Assembly (NCBI RefSeq): GCF_002849895.1
Contig: NZ_CP018867.1
Location: 1,364,001 to 1,428,000 of the forward strand
DNA length: 64,000 nt
Reading direction: 5' to 3'
Source of the DNA: Companilactobacillus alimentarius DSM 20249
Lineage (GTDB): Bacteria > Bacillota > Bacilli > Lactobacillales > Lactobacillaceae
Below, in pieces: positions 13,442-22,241 of this stretch. The notes beneath the pieces are model-generated. The model was not told the origin of the DNA and ran no database searches. It saw only the letters and a list, made by a program, of their open reading frames with translations. The stretch's first letter is position 1. Each line of letters begins with the position of its first letter. A program made the position numbers and the translations under genes.

Positions 13442-14704
13442 TTACTTTGTTACATTTTTATTTTTGGCCCAATCGTTAGTTAAGAAATAGCTATCCATCT
13501 TATACTGTGTTTCTTTGGGATTGGCTTTCTTAGTCTTGTAATAGCTCTTTAAATGGTGATCAAGCATTAACCAACCACGCCATCCCATATGAATAGTATC
13601 TTCGGCAATATAATTGGAATCTTTTACATTGGAAAGATCAACAATTTTATTAAAACCTTGAGTCTTCAATTGATACTTAATTTTTTTATCAAAATTAGTA
13701 ATTGAGCTCTTTGGCATACCAGTATATTTAACCCAATGCGGATTAATTGGCTGAATAACAAACATCACTTCTACCTTATTTCTAGCAAACATGTAGAGCA
13801 AAGCCTGAAAATCATTATATTCTGGAGAACTAGTATATTTCACATGACGATGTGTATTCTTGTAGATATTGATTCTCTTTCTTAATTGACGCTTATAAAA
13901 AGTATCGCCAATCTGCATATCATTATCACGTGAACTCCGTTTGGCCATTTGGGTAGCTAATTTATTCAAATCCTTGTAGTCGTACTCATCGGGTAATTTG
14001 TTAGCTGCCTTGGCAATCATGGGTTCATGATCGTTCATTGACAAAGACCCAAATAGATTATCCTGACTCTGTAAACTAGACCGAACAAAGCTTTCAATGT
14101 AAAAGCGTTGAAAACTAGTAATCTGTTTACCTTCAGAGATCCGCTTCAAAGCATCGTCTTCAATCGGACCTTTACTAACGCCTAGATCAAGGATTCTGCC
14201 AGCAACATACTTGTTCATTGCCTTATCACCAGTATTAGACTTCAAAATAAAACCAGTTAATTGTAATGGCGACAAAAAGTATTTAAAGGCCTCAGCCTGC
14301 ACACCAGATCTACTGAACCACTGTGGAGAAATAATTAAAACAGCTTTATTTCCCTTTAAGTTAGTCATTCCACCCACATTCATTGCTTGTGTCAATGATG
14401 CAGTTCCCGGATTACCTTGCAAAAACGGCTTATTATTCCAATGGTATTTTTGAGCCATTGAAGACGGATGGAAAGGATCCATTCTCGAGAGTTCTGATGA
14501 ACCAATAATAGGAATATAATTTTCTTTTTCAGCAGCGTTCTTAACACTTTCACCCTTCAAAACTCGGATATCCAATGAGGTTGCTGCTTGTCTAATTTTT
14601 TGAGGCGTTACCGTCTTAAAGTTGATTGGGGCCCATAAAAGAATCAATAACGCAGCTATAGCAACTATGACAGGCCCAAAAATCATCCATAACTTTTTCT
14701 TCAT
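13442..14704 (-). CDS. dltD: D-alanyl-lipoteichoic acid biosynthesis protein DltD
   Basis: A 420-residue protein with one N-terminal membrane anchor (residues 5-25) and an extracellular SGNH-like domain: IIGSSEL holds the catalytic Ser, and IHMGWRGW near residue 390 holds the Asp/His end of the site. It completes transfer of D-alanine onto lipoteichoic acid outside the membrane. It is three bases after dltC and is the last gene of dltXABCD. Length and order match the family. Confidence 0.95.
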   Translation of the reverse strand: MKKKLWMIFGPVIVAIAALLILLWAPINFKTVTPQKIRQAATSLDIRVLKGESVKNAAEKENYIPIIGSSELSRMDPFHPSSMAQKYHWNNKPFLQGNPGTASLTQAMNVGGMTNLKGNKAVLIISPQWFSRSGVQAEAFKYFLSPLQLTGFILKSNTGDKAMNKYVAGRILDLGVSKGPIEDDALKRISEGKQITSFQRFYIESFVRSSLQSQDNLFGSLSMNDHEPMIAKAANKLPDEYDYKDLNKLATQMAKRSSRDNDMQIGDTFYKRQLRKRINIYKNTHRHVKYTSSPEYNDFQALLYMFARNKVEVMFVIQPINPHWVKYTGMPKSSITNFDKKIKYQLKTQGFNKIVDLSNVKDSNYIAEDTIHMGWRGWLMLDHHLKSYYKTKKANPKETQYKMDSYFLTNDWAKNKNVTK

Positions 14705-14707
14705 AAT

Positions 14708-14956
14708 CTATTCCAATTCTTGTACACGTTGAGCAATTTTATTGATTGTTGACCATTGTGAACGATCAAATTCAGATACTGGCACTTGAATTCCAAAATC
14801 ATCTTGTAAAGTTACTAAAACTTCAACTGTTGCCATTGAATCCAAAACGCCATCTTTAAACAAATCTTGATCAAAATCTTTACCGGCATCGTCCAAACCT
14901 GTAACGTCTTTTAAAATACCTACAATTTTTTCTTTAATATCCTTAATATCATCCAT
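14708..14956 (-). CDS. dltC: D-alanyl carrier protein DltC
   Basis: An 82-residue acyl-carrier-like protein with the phosphopantetheine Ser in GVLDSMATVEVL (about residue 39). DltA loads D-alanine on its prosthetic group, and DltB/DltD use it as donor. It lies between dltB (22 bases) and dltD (3 bases), as in other Firmicutes. Confidence 0.95.
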   Translation of the reverse strand: MDDIKDIKEKIVGILKDVTGLDDAGKDFDQDLFKDGVLDSMATVEVLVTLQDDFGIQVPVSEFDRSQWSTINKIAQRVQELE

Positions 14957-14978
14957 AATAAACTCTCCTATCTATAGT

Positions 14979-16190
14979 TTAAGCAAACCATAATTTATTT
15001 AAAATTCCTGAAAAAATCATGAAACTGAAACATACAACATTAAAAGTTAAGAAGATAGCAAAAGCTTCAGTAAACTTATTGCTTGGAATCTGTTTACGAT
15101 GTCTCTTCTTATATCTCAACCAGGCATCATTAGTAATCATTGCCCCGGCATGGAAAATACCATAAACAATGTAGTACCAAGTTTCGCCGTGCCAAAATCC
15201 CATAATTAAGAACAAAGTAATATAACCAAAATTGGCGATCTTAACACGGCTCTTCATCCATTTATGCTTGATAACGGTAAACATCAAACGCATATAAATG
15301 AAATCACGGAACCAGTATGACAAGGTAATGTGCCATCTATTCCAAAAGTCTTTAATGTTATGTGATTTAAATGGTGCTCTAAAGTTCATTGGCGTCTTGA
15401 CACCTAAAAAGTTACTGATAGAAACCGCAAAGAGTGAATACCCAGCAAAATCAAAGAACAAATACATACTATATACGTACATATAGGCTAACAGGGACCA
15501 AGAAAGACCTAATGGAGTTTCGCCACGATATGACAAAACTGCGATTTGAATCTTTGGCAACAACAAAGTTCCAAAGAAATATCCAATAATGAACTTGTAC
15601 AAGAGACCCTGCATCAATTTATTAACACCACTGTGCAAAAGTTCAACATATTCTTCACGACTAGGTACTTTTAAAACATCTTTTTGAAAACGTCTGAATC
15701 TATCAATTGGTCCAGATGAAATTGTTGGGAAGAATAGTAAGAATCGAATAAACTCATAAGGCTTAATATCCTTAATTGCTCCGTCACGAATTTCCATAAT
15801 AATTTCAACAGCTTTAAAGGTTAAATAACTAATTCCCATAAAGCCAAATAAGGAAATTGTGGCATTGTTTAGAAGTGGGTCTATTTTTACAAAGACTAAA
15901 GGAATAATCGCTAAAACTACGAATGAAGTAAATATCCAAAAGTCATTATGCTTTTTCCGATACGATAGGTAAACGAAAACTAAAAGCATTTCGTAAAGGA
16001 TATAAAAGATTAACGAAATTCCTTGTGACATATTGCCACCGAAAAAGGTGATAACTAAGATAATGACTGTTGCAATGAAATCATATATTCTAAGACGTTT
16101 GCCAAACCATAAACCAATCATGATTGGCAACAAAAGCAACATTAAATAGATAAAATAATGCGGACTGCTATAAGGTGTAATATTATTCAT
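14979..16190 (-). CDS. dltB: D-alanyl transfer membrane protein DltB (MBOAT)
   Basis: A 403-residue MBOAT-family integral membrane protein with about 11 hydrophobic segments. The conserved pattern FWNRWHITLSYWFRDF and the catalytic His in IMGFWHGETW are present. It passes D-alanine from DltC across the membrane. Its start overlaps the end of dltA by eight bases, so the two are translationally coupled. Confidence 0.95.
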   Translation of the reverse strand: MNNITPYSSPHYFIYLMLLLLPIMIGLWFGKRLRIYDFIATVIILVITFFGGNMSQGISLIFYILYEMLLVFVYLSYRKKHNDFWIFTSFVVLAIIPLVFVKIDPLLNNATISLFGFMGISYLTFKAVEIIMEIRDGAIKDIKPYEFIRFLLFFPTISSGPIDRFRRFQKDVLKVPSREEYVELLHSGVNKLMQGLLYKFIIGYFFGTLLLPKIQIAVLSYRGETPLGLSWSLLAYMYVYSMYLFFDFAGYSLFAVSISNFLGVKTPMNFRAPFKSHNIKDFWNRWHITLSYWFRDFIYMRLMFTVIKHKWMKSRVKIANFGYITLFLIMGFWHGETWYYIVYGIFHAGAMITNDAWLRYKKRHRKQIPSNKFTEAFAIFLTFNVVCFSFMIFSGILNKLWFA

Positions 16191-17703
16191 TGATCTGACC
16201 TATCAAAGTCTTCCTATCAATTTTGCCATTTTTACTAATTGGTAGTTGCTTTACAAATCTCAAAACATTGGGAATCATATATTCCATCGTCGTTTCTTTC
16301 AAAGAATCCTTAATATCGGAACTTAAGTCATTAGCATCATCATCTTCAAATTCATTTTCCAATACAATACAAGCAATCATTTTGCTGACTTGCTTCTTAT
16401 TATTGTATAGAGGCACTGTACAAGATTGTTTAACTTGTTTTAGATTGCCTAGCATTGAATCCACTTCTTCTAATTCAATTCTGTAACCATGCATTTTAAT
16501 TTGAAAATCAGTTCTTCCGTGATAGAACAGCAAGCCATCACTAGCTTCACTAACCATATCGCCGGTGTGATAGAAAACTTTACCATTAATCACTTCAAAA
16601 GCTTTCTTTGTTTGGACTGGATTATTCAAATATCCCTTTGATACATCTGGTCCGCTGACCAATAACTCACCTGTTATCATCCCTGTTTTTTTATCAACAT
16701 TTCCAATAATTTCGTGATCCATATTAGGTTTCAAATAACCAATTGGAAGTCGATCGAACTCAGACAGAACCTTCTCATCAATTCTAATGGCCGTAATAGC
16801 GACGGTATTTTCAGTTGGACCGTAAGTATTATAAAGTTCTGCATCAGGAAATTTTTTCAATAATTTCTTAGCTGTAGCATGAGTCAATTCTTCACCACAG
16901 AAAATGAACTTCTTTAATTGAGGTAAATGTTCTGCATCGAAACCTCTAAATAACAAGCACATTTCAAAAAATGAAGGTGTTGAAACCCAAGTGTTGAAAT
17001 CGGAATCAACGATTGCGCTCTGCAATTTACCAAAATTCTTTGTCGTATCTTTATCGACTACATTTAAAACCGCTCCATTCATCAATCCGGGATAAATATC
17101 AAAGACAGAAAGGTCAAATGAGAACGGTGCTTGTAAGAGCATATTCATTTCACTAGAATAATTGAATTCTTTTTGAGCCCAATGCGTGAAATCTAATATG
17201 TTGTTAGTGCTGATTTGAACACCTTTTGGTGTACCAGTAGTTCCTGAAGTAAAAATAATATAAAAATTATCATCTGGACCAACACTACGATTACTGTCAT
17301 AAATATTATTTTCAGAATTTAAAATGTGTTCCAATTCACTCTTGGTTACTTGAGGAGTATCGACGTCAAAGTCATTTGTTTTGCTCCAATTTAAAATCAA
17401 GGCAGGCTTTGCGACAGAATTAATTTGAATGACTCTTTGAGGATCTGAACCATCATCAACTGGAATATAAGCATGTCCAGCTTTGATAGAGCCCAGAAAC
17501 ATTACTAACATCTCAAATTGTTGACCACCAAAAATTATTAGCGGACTCTTAGCAGGCAAATAATTATCTTGAATAAAACTTGCTATACGATCCGATTTTT
17601 GGATCAATTCTTGATAGGTATGTGTCTGAGTTCCATTTTTGTAGCAAATTTTGTCAGGATTCTGCAATGCGACAGTAGTTATTGCTTCAATGATTTTATT
17701 CAT
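16183..17703 (-). CDS. dltA: D-alanine--D-alanyl carrier protein ligase DltA
   Basis: A 506-residue adenylate-forming enzyme. Core motifs are IIFTSGTTGTPKGVQIS (P-loop), YNTYGPTENTV, YHTGDMV and the C-terminal KNGKIDRKTL with the catalytic Lys. It activates D-alanine with ATP and loads DltC in the cytoplasm. AGGAAAC-type site precedes the ATG. It follows dltX by 20 bases and overlaps dltB. Confidence 0.95.
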   Translation of the reverse strand: MNKIIEAITTVALQNPDKICYKNGTQTHTYQELIQKSDRIASFIQDNYLPAKSPLIIFGGQQFEMLVMFLGSIKAGHAYIPVDDGSDPQRVIQINSVAKPALILNWSKTNDFDVDTPQVTKSELEHILNSENNIYDSNRSVGPDDNFYIIFTSGTTGTPKGVQISTNNILDFTHWAQKEFNYSSEMNMLLQAPFSFDLSVFDIYPGLMNGAVLNVVDKDTTKNFGKLQSAIVDSDFNTWVSTPSFFEMCLLFRGFDAEHLPQLKKFIFCGEELTHATAKKLLKKFPDAELYNTYGPTENTVAITAIRIDEKVLSEFDRLPIGYLKPNMDHEIIGNVDKKTGMITGELLVSGPDVSKGYLNNPVQTKKAFEVINGKVFYHTGDMVSEASDGLLFYHGRTDFQIKMHGYRIELEEVDSMLGNLKQVKQSCTVPLYNNKKQVSKMIACIVLENEFEDDDANDLSSDIKDSLKETTMEYMIPNVLRFVKQLPISKNGKIDRKTLIGQINE

Positions 17704-17723
17704 CGTAATGTTTCCTTCTTCCG

Positions 17724-17873
17724 TTAAAATTCGTTATAAATAAATTTGGCACTACCGACACCGTTATATCCATATATATATATAAGTACTAGGAAAATAG
17801 CGAAAAATATAACCGTTTTAATAATAAAAACTGTAACCGGCTTCTTTAGAAAAACTAGGAAATTATTTTTCAT
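17724..17873 (-). CDS. dltX: DltX, small membrane peptide of teichoic acid D-alanylation
   Basis: A 49-residue ORF: a basic N-terminus, one membrane helix (about residues 14-36, VFIIKTVIFFAIFLVL) and the conserved ending KFIYNEF that marks DltX. GAGGTG precedes the ATG by seven bases. It lies directly upstream of dltA in the same direction. In other Firmicutes DltX takes part in D-alanyl transfer at the membrane and its C-terminal motif is thought to interact with DltB/DltD. It was too short for ordinary ORF lists. Confidence 0.92.
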   Translation of the reverse strand: MKNNFLVFLKKPVTVFIIKTVIFFAIFLVLIYIYGYNGVGSAKFIYNEF

Positions 17874-18413
17874 AATTTACACCTCACTGAAAAGAGTTTG
17901 CTTATGCGAAAACTATCTAACCATTCAATATAAATGGTGTCAAACCAATAAATGAAGCCAAATAATTGAATATTGTTATTTATATATCATTCGTATAAAC
18001 ATTATAATAATGAGTATCCTTATCAGGTTTGGCTTTTTCTATAAGAAAAATTATTCTTTTTTGACACAAGCCAACTGACACATGAATTCTGCACGATATT
18101 TGTTTAAACAAATTCATTATAATAAAAATTAATCAAACTTACCACGATAGACACTCCGTCTTTGGCAATATTCAAAAAAATTGAATATCAATTAATTAAC
18201 GTTTTTTTAAATCCATTAATCGCTTTGCCAAAATTCATTATGAACGAGCGGAAATAAAAGTAAATAATTGATTCATACAATTACCAAAGTGTTAGTCCCA
18301 TGTGACATTTTTGTAAGATAATACGCTTACATACAACCAAGATTGTTTTTTATTTATTTGTTCGAAATAATTAAAATCATAATTATCATATCTAATTATT
18401 TTGGATATTTTTA
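17874..18413. other. 540-base intergenic region upstream of the dlt operon
   Basis: Very AT-rich, with no ORF I can support. It must hold the dlt promoter on the - strand; a TATAAT occurs at 18001-18006 (minus) without a clear -35. It also holds a perfect 16-base palindrome (18098-18113), a short stem-loop (about 18168-18188, ATATTCAA and TTGAATAT) and two copies of AAATTCATTAT (near 18111 and 18233). Confidence 0.6.
18098..18113. repeat. Perfect 16-base palindrome in the dlt upstream region
   Basis: ATTTGTTTAAACAAAT is its own reverse complement. It could be a regulator binding site, but no cognate regulator can be named and AT-rich palindromes arise by chance. Confidence 0.5.
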
Positions 18414-18457
18414 CAAAAAAAAGAGATTCCCATTTGATGGAAATCTCCCTTTTTATT
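18414..18457. terminator. Rho-independent terminator after rpsN
   Basis: GAGATTcCCATttgATGGaAATCTC stem between an A-run (left) and a T-run (right), directly after the S14 stop codon on the - strand. Confidence 0.85.
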
Positions 18458-18477
18458 ATATTTTTTATATTTTATAA

Positions 18478-18747
18478 CTACCAACTGGCTTTTCTAACAC
18501 CAGGTATCTTGCCATCATGTGCCAAACGACGAAAGTTCAATCGTGACATGCCAAATTTTCTCAAATAGGCATGTGGACGACCATCCAGTTCATCCCGAGA
18601 ATGCAATCTTACTGGGGAAGCATCTCGTGGCAATAAGCTCAATTTCTTATAGTCATGTTCAGCCTTTAATTTTCTCCGTAACGGAGCATATTTTGCTACT
18701 GTTTCTTGTAATCTTTTTTCACGTTCAATTTTAGCTTTACGAGCCAT
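18478..18747 (-). CDS. rpsN: Ribosomal protein S14, zinc-independent form
   Basis: An 89-residue S14 of the long form: starts [12 protein letters not shown] and ends IPGVRKASW, with the S14 signature [17 protein letters not shown]. No CxxC pairs are present, so it does not bind zinc, unlike the 61-residue form usually encoded in the main ribosomal operon. In bacilli the zinc-free copy replaces the zinc one under zinc shortage via Zur. I looked for a Zur palindrome in the 90 bases upstream and saw none. Confidence 0.95.
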   Translation of the reverse strand: MARKAKIEREKRLQETVAKYAPLRRKLKAEHDYKKLSLLPRDASPVRLHSRDELDGRPHAYLRKFGMSRLNFRRLAHDGKIPGVRKASW

Positions 18748-18839
18748 ATATCAACCTAACCTCTTTTATTAAATTATTAAGAAGTCATAACGGGTGATTT
18801 CTTACTACGGTTCTAACGTATCAGTCTGAAATAGTTATT

Positions 18840-19712
18840 TCAAATACTTTGTTTGAAATCTACATAAGCACCAATCAAGTTGGCATCATTATGGTAATCG
18901 CAACATTTTATCACGGGCATAAATGGGGCAATCTTCACTACATCCAATATCTTATGGATTTCTTTCTCAATATTAGGTATCAAAAAATCTGCTTGAGAAA
19001 TACCGCCTCCTAAGACAATCATCTCAGGATCAAAACTGTATTGTAAATTGTAGATTGCTACTGCCAAATGATGGTACAAATCTTGAGTCAAAGTTTGAGC
19101 TAATTTATCGCCATTTTTAGCCAATACGAAAATTTCTTTTCCTGAATATTTAGTGTTTCTTTCTTCGTTATAACGCTTAGCTAATGAGACCGCCGTTCCT
19201 AGTTCACTCAATGTTTGGCTTCCTTCTGAAAGAGTATAACCAAATTCACCTCCAAAAAGATGCTTACCGTGATGTACGTGACCGTCTAAAATCACTGATC
19301 CACCTACGCCAGTTCCAATAACCATGAATATTAAGTTTTTCATTCCTTGAGCAACCCCGCTATCCATTTCAGCCAAGGCAGCACAATTGGCATCATTTTC
19401 CATACTTACTGGTAAAGCAAATTGCTTCTCTAACTCTGCTTGTATCTTAAAATTATGAATATACGGTAAAGCACTAGCACCTTCAATTACGCCGTTTTTC
19501 TTATTGACGGCTCCGGGAGTACTCATTCCAACCCCTGCTAAATCATGATTTTCTTTAAAAGAATTAATCACTTTAGTAAGTCCAGAATAATAACCATTCA
19601 AGTCATCTGGAGTCTCAAATGATCCCTTGTCAGTTAATTCTTGTTTCTTTGCATTCCATAAACCATATTTAATACTTGTACCGCCCACATCAATCAAAGC
19701 TACATCTTTCAT
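18840..19712 (-). CDS. ROK family sugar kinase
   Basis: A 290-residue ROK protein with the N-terminal phosphate loop LIDVGGTSIKYG, the substrate/catalytic motif MENDANCAALAE, IGTGVGGSVI and FDPEMIVLGGGIS. There is no DNA-binding domain, so it is a kinase (glucose, beta-glucoside or N-acetylmannosamine type) and not a repressor. ATG 19712 is chosen: GAGGAG lies just before it. It is clearly paralogous to the ROK kinase at 22242-23126 (shared FGLP/FALP VSMENDANCAALAE region). It stands alone with a cre-like box upstream. Confidence 0.88.
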   Translation of the reverse strand: MKDVALIDVGGTSIKYGLWNAKKQELTDKGSFETPDDLNGYYSGLTKVINSFKENHDLAGVGMSTPGAVNKKNGVIEGASALPYIHNFKIQAELEKQFALPVSMENDANCAALAEMDSGVAQGMKNLIFMVIGTGVGGSVILDGHVHHGKHLFGGEFGYTLSEGSQTLSELGTAVSLAKRYNEERNTKYSGKEIFVLAKNGDKLAQTLTQDLYHHLAVAIYNLQYSFDPEMIVLGGGISQADFLIPNIEKEIHKILDVVKIAPFMPVIKCCDYHNDANLIGAYVDFKQSI

Positions 19713-19728
19713 TCTTGCTCTCCTCTCG

Positions 19729-19743
19729 TGCAACCGTTATCAT
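19729..19743 (-). promoter_or_regulatory. cre-like box before the ROK kinase
   Basis: Read on the - strand, ATGATAACGGTTGCA matches WTGNAANCGNWNNCW with one mismatch. It lies directly ahead of the ribosome binding site, where bound CcpA would block transcription. Confidence 0.4.
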
Positions 19744-19967
19744 TTAATACATTCAGAGTAACATATAAATCAAAAAGTTATTTAAATTCTCGTTTTAGAA
19801 ATCAAAAATAATCGAAATCCAAAAATAATTTTGCTCATTATATAACATAATCATTTTTCATTTTTTATAAAAAACATTTATGAATTACGATATAAACCAT
19901 TCAGAATTTTTTGCTAAACTCTAAGTATGAAATAGGTTTATAGGCCAAAAAGTTAGGGGGTTAGCTA

Positions 19968-20774
19968 ATGAAATCAATCAAAAAAATCATTTACTTATTA
20001 GCGTTGGCTAGCCTTGGTCTGTCCTTAACACCCCTAACAACAGTCCAAGCAGCCGATACTAAGGCTTTGACTGTTCAAAATAGTCTCGATAGCACTTCTA
20101 GTGATAATTCAACAGATTCTAAATCAATTGTTACCGCTTTAGATGCAACTACAGACGCTGCCGATTCTAAGGCCTCAAATGTTAGTGTAACTGTTCTTTC
20201 CGGTATCTTGACACTTGATGCTGTTCCTGATTTCAATTTTGGAAATATGGCACCTGGTTCTACTGTTAAACTAAAGAGCAATGATGCGGACGTGTCAGAT
20301 TTCAACACTGATAAGGATTCTGGCACTGTCAATGCTGGTATTGATGGTAACAAAAATGGTTATCTTCAAGTTACCGATTCACGTAATCTAACTGACTCAA
20401 GTAATATGCCCGGCTTCCAATTGACAGCATCAATCGGACAACTTCAAACTAGTGATAATACACAGACGCTTGACGATATCCTTCATCTTAATTCACTTAA
20501 CCTAGTAAATTCTAATGATGAAAATGTTTCAAACTCTGGTTCAACACTCAAAACTAATGATGTAGATATCAGTAGTTTAGATGGCAAAGCTCAGACGGTC
20601 ATGAATTTAAAGAAGGGTGAATACAACCCCGGTGTAATTAGGGCAACATACAACACGCCCGACAGTGCTAATCTTACAATTCCAAGTTCATCAAGTAGCT
20701 CAAAAGAAGCTAAAAATATGAACGCTGTTGTTACTTGGACATTAACTGCCAGTCCTAGTGTAACTTCAAACTAA
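19968..20774 (+). CDS. Secreted WxL-domain surface protein
   Basis: A 268-residue protein with a signal peptide (basic start, hydrophobic 8-24, cleavage near VQAADT), a Ser/Thr/Asp-rich stretch and a WxL domain from about residue 65 to the end. The distal motif VTWTLTASPS is typical; the proximal motif has Phe for Trp (GFQLTA). WxL domains attach non-covalently to peptidoglycan on the cell surface. The neighbours usual for WxL clusters (DUF916 protein, LPXTG partner) are absent. GGGGG lies seven bases before the ATG, and a strong terminator follows. Role unknown. Confidence 0.85.
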   Translation: MKSIKKIIYLLALASLGLSLTPLTTVQAADTKALTVQNSLDSTSSDNSTDSKSIVTALDATTDAADSKASNVSVTVLSGILTLDAVPDFNFGNMAPGSTVKLKSNDADVSDFNTDKDSGTVNAGIDGNKNGYLQVTDSRNLTDSSNMPGFQLTASIGQLQTSDNTQTLDDILHLNSLNLVNSNDENVSNSGSTLKTNDVDISSLDGKAQTVMNLKKGEYNPGVIRATYNTPDSANLTIPSSSSSSKEAKNMNAVVTWTLTASPSVTSN

Positions 20775-20792
20775 TAAGTTAATACAAAAATG

Positions 20793-20849
20793 AAAATAAG
20801 GTTCAGAGATTTTGGGACGCACCCTCAGATCTCTGAACCTTATTTTTTT
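20793..20849. terminator. Bidirectional rho-independent terminator
   Basis: A 16-pair stem, AATAAGGTTCAGAGAT with ATCTCTGAACCTTATT, closes an 18-base loop and is followed by TTTTTTT. It ends the WxL gene; its right edge touches the stop of the convergent GH1 gene. Confidence 0.92.
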
Positions 20850-22239
20850 ATTCTATTTTATTAGTACTGCTTACTTTACTGTACCAGTGGGCCGACTTTT
20901 TTAATGTCTTAGTTTGAGTATGAATATCATCACGAATCAATCCATAACGATTACGATAAGCATTCTTCCAAGACCAACAATCAATAGCTGTCCAAACAAA
21001 ATACCCATGGCAATTGGAGCCAGCTGCAATCCCTTTATGCAACTGTACAAGATGTTCACGAATGAAATTAATTCGATAGTCATCCTGAATAACCCCATTT
21101 TTCATAAATCGTTCTTCACGTGAAACACCCATTCCGTTTTCCGAGACGAACCACGGAATATTTCTATAATTATCACGAATATTGATGGCAATATCATAGA
21201 GTGTTTGCGGATAAATTTCCCATCCTTTATCAACATTCATGACTCTTCCAGGCATTTCATAATTGTCAAAATAAATATCTGGCATCCAATCTTGTAAACT
21301 CTTAGGCGATACGCTAGGTCTTTTAACTCTTTCTGGATGATAGAAATTAACACCTAAAACATCCACAGTATTCTCGGCAATCAATTTTAATTCTTCAGGC
21401 GTACTTTCCCAAAGTACACCGGCATTATCCAAAATTTTTACCAAATCAGCTGGGAAATGTCCCAAAACTGCTGGATCAAGAAACATATTGTCATCCCACA
21501 TAGTTGCAAATTTAGCAGCCTTAACATCTTCTGGATCATTAGTTGCAGGATATGCTGGTGTTAAATTCAAAATTGTACCTATTCTCGCATTTGAATTAGA
21601 TTTCTTTTTCCAATTTTTAAATTTTTCGATTGCCTTAGCAGAAGCTAAGTTTAGATTATAGGCCACTTGAACAGAAGCTGGTCCATCTACACGCAATGGA
21701 TAATGAAATTGATATAAATACTCTCCATCCAAAATTACTTTAGGTTCATTAAAAGTAAACCAATTTTTAACTCGATTTCCAAACAATTCAAAACATTTTT
21801 CGGCATAATCTGCAAAGAGATCCGTTACATGTTTAGATTCCCAGCCTCCAAATTCTTGGTAAAGCTTAACCGGTAAATCAAAATGAAATAAATTAATATA
21901 CGGTTCAACGCCGTTTTTCAGTAAACAATCAATCACATTGTTATAAAACTCTACTCCATCAGGATCAACTTCACCTGTATCCAAATTTTTAATTAAACGA
22001 CTCCACTGAATAGAAGTCCTCAAAGCTTTTATTCCAGCCTGAGCCATTAAAGGAATATCTTTTTGATAATCGTTATAGAAATTTGAAGCTTCATCTGGTC
22101 CGACTCCGTCATAGAAATCATCTGGCTTTTTCTCAAACCAGTAATCAAAAACATTTTGATTAGGCTTATGAAAGTTACCTTCTGATTGAGGACCAGAAGT
22201 AGCCGCTCCCCAAGCAAAATCTTTTGGAAACTCTAACAT
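20848..22239 (-). CDS. GH1 family 6-phospho-beta-glucosidase/-galactosidase
   Basis: A 463-residue GH1 enzyme: N-terminal FAWGAATSGPQSEGN, acid/base Glu in FTFNEPKVI, nucleophile Glu in WFVSENGMGV. The N-terminal SGPQSEG in place of the common SAYQxEG sets it apart from the broken GH1 gene at the left of the window. It acts in the cytoplasm on the phosphorylated disaccharide brought by the lactose/cellobiose-type PTS encoded upstream. It is the last gene of that operon, two bases after the ROK kinase gene. Confidence 0.9.
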   Translation of the reverse strand: MLEFPKDFAWGAATSGPQSEGNFHKPNQNVFDYWFEKKPDDFYDGVGPDEASNFYNDYQKDIPLMAQAGIKALRTSIQWSRLIKNLDTGEVDPDGVEFYNNVIDCLLKNGVEPYINLFHFDLPVKLYQEFGGWESKHVTDLFADYAEKCFELFGNRVKNWFTFNEPKVILDGEYLYQFHYPLRVDGPASVQVAYNLNLASAKAIEKFKNWKKKSNSNARIGTILNLTPAYPATNDPEDVKAAKFATMWDDNMFLDPAVLGHFPADLVKILDNAGVLWESTPEELKLIAENTVDVLGVNFYHPERVKRPSVSPKSLQDWMPDIYFDNYEMPGRVMNVDKGWEIYPQTLYDIAINIRDNYRNIPWFVSENGMGVSREERFMKNGVIQDDYRINFIREHLVQLHKGIAAGSNCHGYFVWTAIDCWSWKNAYRNRYGLIRDDIHTQTKTLKKSAHWYSKVSSTNKIE

Positions 22240-22241
22240 AA

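Noticed and set aside
18750..18839. Zur box upstream of rpsN
   Set aside because: I looked for a TCGTAATNATTACGA-like palindrome; nothing close enough was found.
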